Positions 17,944 through 25,474 of a stretch of 64,000 bases of DNA are shown here, in pieces. Position numbers and translations under genes: made by a program. The DNA lies in NCBI GenBank assembly GCA_964414425.1, contig CAYPWL010000007.1:1-64000 (forward strand), read 5' to 3'. The first letter of the stretch is position 1; each line of letters opens with the position of its first letter. The notes below the pieces were generated by a model. That model had not been told where the DNA came from and searched no databases. It saw nothing but the letters and a program-made list of their open reading frames with translations. The DNA is from GYS-P2D sp964414425. GTDB taxonomy: Bacteria; Bacteroidota; Bacteroidia; Chitinophagales; Saprospiraceae.

Positions 17944-17956
17944 TTTCTTCTACTTT

Positions 17957-18154
17957 TTAGTTAATACCTAAGAGGGCTTTGATACGCTTTTCGTCAGCCT
18001 TGCTGACTAAAGTGCTGTCTCTTAAATTCAATTTAGCTTTCTTTGTCTTCTTTCTCAACAAGTGAGACGTACCAGCTTGAAACCTTTTGACCTTTCCAGA
18101 CCCGGTAAGCTTGAACCTCTTCTTAGCACTTGAGTGAGTTTTTACTTTAGGCAT
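17957..18154 (-). CDS. rpmI: 50S ribosomal protein L35
   Basis: A 65-aa basic ribosomal protein. I start it at the ATG at 18154 (M-P-K-V-K-T-H-S-S-A-K-K-R-F), the universal L35 N-terminus; a longer open frame to 18196 adds non-homologous residues and overlaps the promoter. The segment G-K-V-K-R-F-Q-A-G-T-S-H-L-L-R-K-K is typical. It is first in an rpmI-rplT transcript, divergent from kdsA. Confidence 0.97.
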   Translation of the reverse strand: MPKVKTHSSAKKRFKLTGSGKVKRFQAGTSHLLRKKTKKAKLNLRDSTLVSKADEKRIKALLGIN

Positions 18155-18177
18155 AACTATTTTCTTAAAATGGTCGG

Positions 18178-18209
18178 CAAAGGTATTAATTATCATACCA
18201 CTTGAGCAA
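18178..18209 (-). promoter_or_regulatory. Bacteroidota-type promoter of rpmI-rplT
   Basis: On the minus strand, TACCTTTG (18178-18185) fits the TAnnTTTG -7 element and TTG (18207-18209) the -33 element, with 21 bases between. The ATG at 18154 would follow a leader of about 20 bases. The bases after the -7 element (TTTGCCGACCATTTTAA) resemble those at the rplS promoter. Confidence 0.65.
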
Positions 18210-18210
18210 G

Positions 18211-18218
18211 TATATTTG
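18211..18218 (+). promoter_or_regulatory. putative -7 element of kdsA
   Basis: TATATTTG matches TAnnTTTG, 37 bases upstream of the kdsA ATG and back to back with the rpmI promoter. No clear -33 element is visible. Confidence 0.45.
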
Positions 18219-18255
18219 TAAAAGAATATATTATAAAATCCTTTTGAGCATTAGA

Positions 18256-19089
18256 ATGGCAGTTATTGAGATACATCCTGTACTAAAGACCATAGCAGAA
18301 GATCGATTTGAGAGCTTTTTTCTGATTGCTGGGCCATGTGCAGTAGAGAGTAAAGATGTGTGTTTGGCAGTTGGACAAGAGTGTAAAAACATAGCCCACA
18401 AATTAGGAGTCCCTTACATTTTTAAAGCTTCGTACCTTAAGGCAAACCGGACAAAGAAAGATTCCTTTAGGACAATAGGCATACAACAGGCGATCAATAT
18501 AATTAAGGTGGTTCGTGAAGAATTAGACGTGCCAGTAACCACTGATGTCCATGAGGTCACTGATGTTAAGCTTGTGAGTGATGTGGTAGATCTCATACAG
18601 ATTCCGGCGTTCTTAAGTCGGCAGTCTCTATTGATTGAGGCAGCTGCCCTGACTGGGAAACCTGTTAACATTAAAAAGGGTCAATTTATGAGCGCCTCGA
18701 GTATGGTTCACGCTGTCCAGAAGTTAGATACGCCTGATCATGTTCCAACTTTCATTTCAGAACGAGGTAATTCCTTTGGGTATAGCGATCTGATTGTTGA
18801 TATGCCTAATATCGCATCGATGAAATCCCATTGCAGTCATGTCATCATGGACTGTACGCATGCCACACAGCGCCCCAATCAAGATAATGGTGTGACATCC
18901 GGCAATCCTGAGGTGTCAGAATTGTTAGCACGGGCAGCATTGAGTGTAGGCGCCAGAGGTTTATTCATTGAGACTCACCCCAATCCTGAAGGTGCCTTGT
19001 CTGATGGAAGCAACATGATTGAATTGTCAAAAATGGAGGCACTCGTGACCCGCCTGCATCACTTCTCATTTGCGATAAATCAGTTATGA
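18256..19089 (+). CDS. kdsA: 3-deoxy-8-phosphooctulonate synthase (KDO-8-P synthase)
   Basis: A 277-aa enzyme that condenses phosphoenolpyruvate with arabinose 5-phosphate to make KDO 8-phosphate for lipopolysaccharide. I start it at the ATG at 18256; an upstream TTG in frame adds unrelated residues. Diagnostic segments are I-A-G-P-C-A-V-E-S, F-K-A-S-Y-L-K-A-N-R-T, N-I-K-K-G-Q-F-M-S and T-H-A-T-Q-R-P. The stop overlaps the next start by four bases (ATGA), indicating translational coupling. Confidence 0.95.
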   Translation: MAVIEIHPVLKTIAEDRFESFFLIAGPCAVESKDVCLAVGQECKNIAHKLGVPYIFKASYLKANRTKKDSFRTIGIQQAINIIKVVREELDVPVTTDVHEVTDVKLVSDVVDLIQIPAFLSRQSLLIEAAALTGKPVNIKKGQFMSASSMVHAVQKLDTPDHVPTFISERGNSFGYSDLIVDMPNIASMKSHCSHVIMDCTHATQRPNQDNGVTSGNPEVSELLARAALSVGARGLFIETHPNPEGALSDGSNMIELSKMEALVTRLHHFSFAINQL

Positions 19090-20648
19090 TGGATCATAAA
19101 GTAGACATACGAATCTATCCTTCACAGCTTGAGGATGAGGACTTGATTAAGGGGATTTGCGCTCGAGAGCTGGATCTGTCTTTAGAGGAGATTACTGCTA
19201 TTAAGATTGTTAAAAAATCAATAGACAGCAGGGGCCGTAGGCCAAAGTATGTATTAAGAATACAGGTAGGAACTACTCAACATCCAATCCAAGATATAAA
19301 TGCTCCAATATCTTATCAGCTTCAAAGGGCTGCACCTACGGTGGTAATCGTTGGTGCTGGTCCTGCTGGATATTTTGCAGCCCTCCAGTGTTTAGAACAT
19401 GGGATTAAGCCGGTTATCTATGATCGGGGTAAGGATGTCCGTGAACGCAGGAGAGACCTCAGAGCGATTCAACAATTTGGTACGGTCAATCCGGACTCCA
19501 ACTACTGTTTTGGCGAGGGTGGAGCAGGGACGTATTCCGATGGTAAGCTCTATACGCGAGCTAATAAGCGTGGCAACATTGCAAAGGTTCTTCAGATACT
19601 TGTTGATCATGGAGCCACGTCAGATATACTTGTTGATGCTCATCCACATATTGGATCTAACAAGCTACCGAAGATTATCTCAGCTATCCATGATACAATT
19701 ACACTAGCTGGAGGGGAGGTGCATTTTAATCAGCGGATAGAAGATTTCGAGATTGCTAACCATGAGATAGCTGCTTGTATAAATCAACATGGAGATCGGA
19801 TCGTAGGGGATGCCTATATATTGGCCACTGGACACTCTGCACGAGATATCTATGAGCTATGTGATAAGAGGGGAGTGCAGATCGAGTTTAAACCATATGC
19901 TATAGGCGTGAGGATAGAGCATCCACAATCGCTAATCGATGAAATTCAATACAATCAGCGTAGGCGAGAAGATAATCTCCCAGCAGCAAGTTATAAGTTA
20001 GTTTGTCAAGTTGGTGGGCGAGGGGTATTCTCCTTCTGTATGTGTCCAGGAGGATTAATCGTTCCTGCTGCGACAGCGCCTAACGAGCTCGTTGTAAATG
20101 GCATGTCACTCTCGAAGCGTGATTCTCCATTCGCTAATTCCGGTACAGTGGTAAGTCTTGATCAAAACCCATATGCTGATGATGTCTTCGGAGGTCTGAG
20201 ATATCAAAAAGAGTTAGAACAAAAGATGTTCAATTACGGAGATGGAGGTCAGCAGGCACCAGCTCAACGTCTGACAGATTTTGCTGAAGGGAAATTGAGT
20301 GCTTCTCTCGGAGATACATCTTATATCCCTGGTATCTATGCTGCTCCGATGCATGAGTTATTACCGGATTGGATCTATGATCACTTGAGTAAAGCGGTTA
20401 AGGTTTTTGGTCAAAAGATGAATGGATACTATACATCAGAGGCTCAGGTAATAGGATTAGAAAGCCGAACAAGTGCTCCATTACGTATCTTAAGGGATGC
20501 AGATAAGTTAAATAGCCCAACTATGGCCAATCTGTTTCCTTGTGGCGAGGGCGCTGGATTTGCGGGGGGAATTCTATCGGCGGCCTTAGATGGTCAACGT
20601 GTCAGTACTAAAATAGCGGAGAGTCTCAGAATCGAGATTCATGAGTAA
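19086..20648 (+). CDS. FAD-dependent oxidoreductase (COG2509-like)
   Basis: A 520-aa cytosolic flavoprotein of a widespread but poorly characterised family. An N-terminal region of about 75 residues (V-D-I-R-I-Y-P-S-Q-L ... R-G-R-R-P-K-Y) is typical and precedes the FAD-binding G-A-G-P-A-G-Y-F-A-A. C-N-Y-C-F-G-E-G-G-A-G-T-Y-S-D-G-K-L-Y-like residues (N-Y-C-F-G-E-G-G-A-G near residue 140) and the C-terminal P-C-G-E-G-A-G-F-A-G-G-I motif complete the fold. The physiological substrate is unknown. It overlaps kdsA by four bases. Confidence 0.82.
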   Translation: MMDHKVDIRIYPSQLEDEDLIKGICARELDLSLEEITAIKIVKKSIDSRGRRPKYVLRIQVGTTQHPIQDINAPISYQLQRAAPTVVIVGAGPAGYFAALQCLEHGIKPVIYDRGKDVRERRRDLRAIQQFGTVNPDSNYCFGEGGAGTYSDGKLYTRANKRGNIAKVLQILVDHGATSDILVDAHPHIGSNKLPKIISAIHDTITLAGGEVHFNQRIEDFEIANHEIAACINQHGDRIVGDAYILATGHSARDIYELCDKRGVQIEFKPYAIGVRIEHPQSLIDEIQYNQRRREDNLPAASYKLVCQVGGRGVFSFCMCPGGLIVPAATAPNELVVNGMSLSKRDSPFANSGTVVSLDQNPYADDVFGGLRYQKELEQKMFNYGDGGQQAPAQRLTDFAEGKLSASLGDTSYIPGIYAAPMHELLPDWIYDHLSKAVKVFGQKMNGYYTSEAQVIGLESRTSAPLRILRDADKLNSPTMANLFPCGEGAGFAGGILSAALDGQRVSTKIAESLRIEIHE

Positions 20649-20677
20649 TCCTGAATTTTGTTATACCTTGCTTATCG

Positions 20678-21097
20678 ATGAAAAACTATTACGATCTTCT
20701 GGCTCGGATATTTGTCTCATTCATCTTCCTATACCAAGCCTACGATTCGATTGTCTTCTTTAAGTCGACTAAAGAGACAATGACCGATTACGGTATTACT
20801 TGGCAGCAAGACATCTTGTTATCCGGAGTCATATTCCTTTTGATAGTGGGCAGTATATTGATCTTGATCGGCTACTATGCCAGTATTGGAGCCTTTCTCA
20901 TTTTACTTTATTGGGTACCCTACACGTTAGTCATCCATGATTTTTGGAATCATCCCATAGACTTCAGAATGGAATCATCTATGAATTTTATGCAAAACAT
21001 AGGACTCATGGCGGCTCTCTTACTGTTGATGAGTCACGGAGCTCGTGATTTTAGTGTTAGAAGAGTGCTCCATGTACTTAAATTGCCAGAAGAATGA
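20678..21097 (+). CDS. DoxX-family membrane protein
   Basis: A 139-aa inner-membrane protein with four hydrophobic segments (about 7-25, 45-65, 68-88 and 103-120). The order and the opening L-A-R-I-F-V-S-F-I-F-L fit the DoxX/DoxD family. Some relatives act in thiol and redox stress. Its stop overlaps the start of bshB1 by four bases, so a link with bacillithiol metabolism is possible but is inference. Confidence 0.7.
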   Translation: MKNYYDLLARIFVSFIFLYQAYDSIVFFKSTKETMTDYGITWQQDILLSGVIFLLIVGSILILIGYYASIGAFLILLYWVPYTLVIHDFWNHPIDFRMESSMNFMQNIGLMAALLLLMSHGARDFSVRRVLHVLKLPEE

Positions 21098-21825
21098 TTA
21101 GATCAGTCCATGGAATATTGAAGCCAGTAGACATCCTGGCTATAGGAGTTCATCCTGATGATATAGAGCTATCATGTGCTGGCACTATACTCAATCAGAT
21201 CGCTAAAGGGCAATCCGTGGGGATTGCAGACCTGACTCAGGGAGAGTTAGGTAGCCGAGGTAGTGCTGCAACTCGTATTTTTGAATCCAAGAATTCTGCT
21301 GAAATATTGGGCGTTGATTTCCGAGTCAACCTAATGATGCGAGATGGATTCTTTTCAATTGATGAGCGTCATATCATGCGTATAGTAGAGCTCATACGTA
21401 AGTGTAAGCCTACAATCATTTTGGCCAATGCAGTCAGTGATAGACATCCTGATCATGGTCGCGCTTCTCAACTGGTGAGGCAAGCATTTTTTTACTCTGG
21501 ATTGAGACGGATTGAGATAACCGACACAACTGCTCATAGGGCTAAGTCGCTGTATTATTACATACAAGACAAACAGTTAGAGCCAGACTTTTGTGTGGAT
21601 GTCACGCCTCATGTGGAGACTAAGATGCAATCCATCGAAGCTTATTCGACTCAGTTTAATGTTGATAAGAAGGAAGCCATTCAAACGCCCATTTCTTCTG
21701 AAAAATTCACGGAGTTCATCAAGTCTAAAATGCAAGTATTCGGAAGATCTATCGGCGTTGATTATGCTGAGGGCTTTAACACTCAGCGCACCTTAGGAGT
21801 CGACGATATTACCGCTCTCCTCTAA
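21094..21825 (+). CDS. bshB1: bacillithiol biosynthesis deacetylase BshB1
   Basis: A 243-aa PIG-L family zinc enzyme that removes the acetyl group from GlcNAc-malate to make GlcN-malate, the second step of bacillithiol synthesis. A-I-G-V-H-P-D-D-I-E-L-S-C-A-G-T (about 16-31), T-Q-G-E-L-G-S-R-G and R-H-P-D-H-G-R-A-S are diagnostic of BshB1 over other PIG-L proteins. The ATG overlaps the DoxX gene by four bases; a TTG at 21118 is an alternative start. bshA and bshC are not in the window. Confidence 0.88.
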   Translation: MIRSVHGILKPVDILAIGVHPDDIELSCAGTILNQIAKGQSVGIADLTQGELGSRGSAATRIFESKNSAEILGVDFRVNLMMRDGFFSIDERHIMRIVELIRKCKPTIILANAVSDRHPDHGRASQLVRQAFFYSGLRRIEITDTTAHRAKSLYYYIQDKQLEPDFCVDVTPHVETKMQSIEAYSTQFNVDKKEAIQTPISSEKFTEFIKSKMQVFGRSIGVDYAEGFNTQRTLGVDDITALL

Positions 21826-21830
21826 GTTAG

Positions 21831-23237
21831 CTACTTCATGAAAGTATAAGGGAATGTTCCTGGATAGCGCTCATAAAACCCAACTAAAGTAATCTCTCCA
21901 GATTCAGATTTAAGGATGTTCATAAACTGTTGGGCACTTTCTATGTCTACATCATTGACTCTCTCGACTATAAATCCTGGCTCCATATTAGTAACTGCGA
22001 TCTTACTACCACGTGAGATACTTATGACCATGATGCCTGATGTTTGTACTCGCTTCTTTTCGATAGAGTTGAGGTCTCTGATTTCGATACCGATATCCTT
22101 AAGCTCTTTATCTGATCGGACCGATATATAGTCAGTGGTATTCAGGTGATTTCTCAAGGTGATTGGGAAGTTCATGATCCTACCTCTTCGATAGATCTCA
22201 ACTTGGAGCTGATCTCCAGGGCGGTATCTATTTATTTGTTCATAAAACTCCGAAGAGTTGTCGATCGTCACATTGTCTATAGATAATATAATGTCCGTCT
22301 TGAGCAAATTAGATGCTGCTGCAGCACTATTAAGGTTCACCGAGGCAATCTGGACTCCCTCTATTACTTCTAATCCATACTTATCAGCTATCTGAGCATC
22401 TACATCTGTTACTGTGATGCCGAGATTACCACGCTGTACAGAGCCAAACTGTTTTAAGTCTATGATGACTTTTCGAGCAAGGTTAGACGGTATAGCAAAT
22501 GATAGTCCCTCATAGTTGCCAGATGAAGAGATGATAGCAGTACATATACCTACAAGCAATCCATCAGTATTGACTAATGCCCCTCCACTGCTACCCGGAT
22601 TGATGACGGCATCTGATTGGATAAATGACTCAATGTCATTTTTACTAAGGGCATCAATGCTACGGGCCTTGGCACTGACTATTCCTGCGGTTACGGTGGA
22701 CTGCAGCCCAAAAGGGTTACCCACTGCCAGTATCCACTCACCAACCATGAGCGAGTCCGAATTAGCAAATACCAAGGATGGTAATTTGGATGATTCTATT
22801 TTGAGTAGAGCAAGATCTGTTGATTCGTCAGTACCAATCACCTGTGCGACAAACTCTCGCTTGTCTTGTAAGGTGATTTCTATGAAGTCTGCATCCTTAA
22901 TAACGTGATGATTCGTGACGATATAACCATCGTCGCTTATGATTACCCCAGATCCTTTTTCTCTTGTATATCCCTCGGAGAATACGGATCCTTTGACTTT
23001 GTTGTATGCAATGATATATACGACGGAGTTAGTGCTCTTCTCTGCAGCACGGATAAAGTTATCGGGAGCATATCTCAACCGTTCCACAAAATTGTGAGAC
23101 ACCTTGACATAGTCTGCATCAAAAGAGTCTTCTTGTACAATAGGAGTCGGAGCAATCCAATAGTGGTACGTCCCAAGCAAAATCATGCAGATCACGAGGG
23201 TAAGCAGAGTATTGTAAAGGAGGTATTGCAACTTCAT
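21831..23237 (-). CDS. HtrA/DegP-type serine protease with two PDZ regions
   Basis: A 468-aa envelope protease anchored by one N-terminal transmembrane segment (about 8-25). The trypsin-like triad is in place: His111 in T-N-H-H-V-I, Asp141 in S-T-D-L-A-L-L, and Ser217 in N-P-G-S-S-G-G-A. PDZ 1 covers about 265-350 (G-N-L-G-I-T-V) and a weaker PDZ 2 about 370-455. It degrades or refolds damaged periplasmic proteins. A perfect 16-bp palindrome 14 bases ahead of the start may be its operator. Confidence 0.9.
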   Translation of the reverse strand: MKLQYLLYNTLLTLVICMILLGTYHYWIAPTPIVQEDSFDADYVKVSHNFVERLRYAPDNFIRAAEKSTNSVVYIIAYNKVKGSVFSEGYTREKGSGVIISDDGYIVTNHHVIKDADFIEITLQDKREFVAQVIGTDESTDLALLKIESSKLPSLVFANSDSLMVGEWILAVGNPFGLQSTVTAGIVSAKARSIDALSKNDIESFIQSDAVINPGSSGGALVNTDGLLVGICTAIISSSGNYEGLSFAIPSNLARKVIIDLKQFGSVQRGNLGITVTDVDAQIADKYGLEVIEGVQIASVNLNSAAAASNLLKTDIILSIDNVTIDNSSEFYEQINRYRPGDQLQVEIYRRGRIMNFPITLRNHLNTTDYISVRSDKELKDIGIEIRDLNSIEKKRVQTSGIMVISISRGSKIAVTNMEPGFIVERVNDVDIESAQQFMNILKSESGEITLVGFYERYPGTFPYTFMK

Positions 23238-23251
23238 CGAGACCTTATAGC

Positions 23252-23267
23252 ATCAGTGATCACTGAT
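23252..23267. promoter_or_regulatory. 16-bp perfect palindrome upstream of the HtrA gene
   Basis: ATCAGTGATCACTGAT is its own reverse complement. It lies in the 82-base gap between the START-like gene and the HtrA start at 23237. There is no T-tract, so a protein-binding operator is more likely than a terminator. Confidence 0.5.
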
Positions 23268-23319
23268 TGAACGATGTTTATTTGGACTTCCGTATAAATC
23301 TGATTTAAGAATTGACTGA

Positions 23320-23697
23320 TTATCCACCAGTCTCTGCTCGCAACTTTTTGATGCAATCTGTCCAATACAGCCTTTGTTCATCTACCTCATCTTCATCACA
23401 AAAGTCGCTGATTTCTAAGATTGTCTCATTGGTAACATCGCTCTTATACATGCGATATTCAAGATATTCGCCCGGCTCACAATCTTCCCATTCGAATCTT
23501 ATTCGTTCTTCCTCTATGTCATCTATCATTTCTGCCACTTCCTCAGAGCCTTCCCAGTCGTAAGTGAATACGTCTTCCTGTATATCTACACCGTCACAGA
23601 ACCATCTCACTAAGCATTCTGGTGTGGTGATAAATCTATATAAGATCACTGGGGACGCTCTGAATAAAAATTCAAGGTCAATTTTAGTCCGTTTCAT
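23320..23697 (-). CDS. START-like domain protein
   Basis: A 125-aa acidic protein. It resembles the short START/AHSA1-like proteins common in Bacteroidota, with a predicted helix-grip fold: F-L-F-R-A-S-P-V-I-L-Y-R-F-I-T-T-P-E-C-L-V-R-W-F (about 9-32) is the first strand and helix. No ligand or catalytic residue can be named. It lies on the same strand as the HtrA gene and may share its transcript; it is divergent from the sigma factor gene. Confidence 0.7.
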   Translation of the reverse strand: MKRTKIDLEFLFRASPVILYRFITTPECLVRWFCDGVDIQEDVFTYDWEGSEEVAEMIDDIEEERIRFEWEDCEPGEYLEYRMYKSDVTNETILEISDFCDEDEVDEQRLYWTDCIKKLRAETGG

Positions 23698-23762
23698 GCG
23701 TTATAATCAGTATTGATATTATCTCAAAGTGCGGCAATTAAGAATAATTATCTCACATTATC

Positions 23763-23782
23763 AAAATTCATTGAGAATTTTT
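23763..23782. terminator. weak AT-rich hairpin upstream of the sigma factor gene
   Basis: AAAATTC and GAATTTT pair around five bases and run into T residues. Both neighbouring genes point away from it, so its role is unclear. The remaining bases of 23698-23889 hold a probable promoter and nothing else I can identify. Confidence 0.25.
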
Positions 23783-23842
23783 TACTTCCGTTCATTTTGT
23801 GTTGTGTGAGAAAGGTTATCAGCATGATTTGTGATTATAATA

Positions 23843-23850
23843 TATATTTG
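23843..23850 (+). promoter_or_regulatory. putative -7 element of the primary sigma factor gene
   Basis: TATATTTG fits TAnnTTTG and lies 39 bases upstream of the ATG at 23890. The nearest upstream TTTG (23828-23831) is only 11 bases away, shorter than the usual spacing. Confidence 0.4.
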
Positions 23851-23889
23851 TTCACTTATTGTTTCACAAGAATTTAACAAGGTCTGCAT

Positions 23890-24759
23890 ATGAGGCAGTT
23901 GAAGATTACCAAATCGATCACCAACAGAGAAAGTCAATCATTAGAAAAATATCTTCAAGAAATAGGCAAAGTCGATTTGCTTACTCCAGAAGAAGAGGTT
24001 GATTTAGCTAAGAAGATAAAAGAAGGTGACCAGGAATCTTTAGAACGATTAACAAAAGCAAACTTGAGATTCGTTGTATCCGTAGCTAAGCAATATCAGA
24101 ATCAAGGTTTGTCATTAAGTGACCTTATCAACGAAGGAAACTTAGGTCTCATAAAGGCAGCACAACGATTTGATGAAACAAGAGGATTCAAATTTATCTC
24201 TTATGCTGTATGGTGGATCAGACAATCTATCCTCCAAGCATTAGCAGAACAATCACGTATCGTAAGATTACCACTTAACAAGGTTGGATCTTTGAATAAG
24301 ATCAATAGAGCCTTTAGTGAGCTTGAGCAAGAGTTTGAGCGAGAGCCTTCTTCGAGTGAGTTAGCAGAGTTGCTTGAGATCACCTCAGACGAAGTTGAAA
24401 CAACTTTAGGCGTAGCAGCAAGACACGTATCTATGGATGCGCCATTTGTTGATGGCGAGGATAACTCTTTACTCGACGTCCTTGAGAACAGCAAGACTCC
24501 TGGTACAGACTCTAACTTGTCTCATGGACAATCATTACGCACGGAGATAGAACGTTCACTTGGTACGCTGACAGAGCGTCAGTGTGATGTGATTAAGCTA
24601 TACTTTGGTATCGGCGTAGAGCACCCTATGTCACTTGAAGATATCGGAGAGCGTTTTGGCCTGACTCGTGAGCGAGTGAGACAGATTAAAGACAAAGCGA
24701 TTAATAAGCTAAGATCATCTTCTCGAAGCAAGCTTTTGAAGAACTATTTAGGCGCTTAA
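23890..24759 (+). CDS. rpoD: primary RNA polymerase sigma factor (sigma-70, RpoD/SigA type)
   Basis: A 289-aa housekeeping sigma factor of the short type usual in Bacteroidota, without region 1.1. Region 1.2 is S-L-E-K-Y-L-Q-E-I-G-K-V (about 18-29). Region 2 has D-L-I-N-E-G-N-L-G-L-I-K-A and G-F-K-F-I-S-Y-A-V-W-W-I-R-Q (about 78-115), which melts and reads the -7 element. Region 4 ends with T-R-E-R-V-R-Q-I-K-D-K-A-I (about 260-272), the helix-turn-helix for the -33 element. It reads the TAnnTTTG promoters noted here. It stands alone. Confidence 0.95.
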   Translation: MRQLKITKSITNRESQSLEKYLQEIGKVDLLTPEEEVDLAKKIKEGDQESLERLTKANLRFVVSVAKQYQNQGLSLSDLINEGNLGLIKAAQRFDETRGFKFISYAVWWIRQSILQALAEQSRIVRLPLNKVGSLNKINRAFSELEQEFEREPSSSELAELLEITSDEVETTLGVAARHVSMDAPFVDGEDNSLLDVLENSKTPGTDSNLSHGQSLRTEIERSLGTLTERQCDVIKLYFGIGVEHPMSLEDIGERFGLTRERVRQIKDKAINKLRSSSRSKLLKNYLGA

Positions 24760-24761
24760 CA

Positions 24762-24777
24762 CCTGATATTCATCAGG
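24762..24777. terminator. short hairpin after the sigma factor gene
   Basis: CCTGAT and ATCAGG pair around ATTC a few bases after the stop. No T-tract follows, so termination here is only possible. It lies between two convergent genes. Confidence 0.35.
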
Positions 24778-24815
24778 ATGGCTTGACATGTGTTTATTCT
24801 AATTCATGGATGGGT

Positions 24816-25280
24816 TTAGATAACCTTAGGTGGTCTATCTATTGATTCTTCGAGAGAGATAAATGTTTCGGTGCGTTGTATTCCCTCTATTTTCTGGATT
24901 CCTCCAGAAAGGACTTCTCTAAGGTGATTGGTGTCATAGCATATGATCGTAGCGAAAATGCTATAGTTGCCTGTTGTATAATGTGCTGAGATGACTTCTG
25001 GGATCTTTTTCAGTTCGGCTACTACATCACTGTAGTATTGACTCTTCTCAAGGTAAATACCTAAGAAAGCTTTGATGTCATACCCGAGCTTTTCAAAATC
25101 TACCTTTAGTTTGGAGCCAGTGATGATCCCCATTTCAGTAAGTTTCTTGAGACGTACGTGCACCGTGCCTCCAGAGATGAATAGTTTGGCTCCGATATCT
25201 GCGTATGATGTTTTAGCATCATCAAGCATTATTGAGATGATGCTGAGATCGATATCGTCCAATTCATGTTTGGGCTTCAT
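24816..25280 (-). CDS. Lrp/AsnC-family transcriptional regulator
   Basis: A 154-aa regulator. Residues 8-60 form the AsnC-type winged helix-turn-helix (L-D-D-I-D-L-S-I-I-S-I-M ... I-S-G-G-T-V-H-V-R-L-K-K-L). Residues about 70-145 form the amino-acid-binding RAM domain (A-F-L-G-I-Y-L-E-K and the H-Y-T-T-G-N-Y-S-I-F turn). The usual role is sensing amino acids. The palindrome GTAAGT-T-ACTTAC 27 bases upstream of its start could be an autoregulatory site. Confidence 0.9.
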   Translation of the reverse strand: MKPKHELDDIDLSIISIMLDDAKTSYADIGAKLFISGGTVHVRLKKLTEMGIITGSKLKVDFEKLGYDIKAFLGIYLEKSQYYSDVVAELKKIPEVISAHYTTGNYSIFATIICYDTNHLREVLSGGIQKIEGIQRTETFISLEESIDRPPKVI

Positions 25281-25307
25281 GCAGATATTGTTTAATTGCT
25301 CGTAATT

Positions 25308-25320
25308 GTAAGTTACTTAC
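25308..25320. promoter_or_regulatory. 13-base odd palindrome upstream of the Lrp-type gene
   Basis: GTAAGT-T-ACTTAC lies 28-40 bases before the Lrp-type start codon. Lrp/AsnC regulators commonly bind short palindromes and control their own genes. The binding here is inference. Confidence 0.4.
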
Positions 25321-25439
25321 TTTAAAAATTTGGTAGTAGACGTTTGGATTGATTAGTAAATTTTTAACCAATTATTCGTGTTTCGTGTTTTGTAAGCGAT
25401 AGAAAATTATCTAACAATATCCTCTTGGAGCAGAGAGCT

Positions 25440-25471
25440 TTTGCCAATCTTTACACGATATGCTACCTTGA
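25440..25471 (+). promoter_or_regulatory. promoter of the S41 peptidase gene, near-leaderless
   Basis: TTTG (25440-25443), 20 bases, then TACCTTGA (25464-25471) fits the Bacteroidota -33/-7 pattern with one mismatch in the -7 element. The ATG follows at 25475, so transcription would begin at or very near the start codon. Confidence 0.5.
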
Positions 25472-25474
25472 ATA

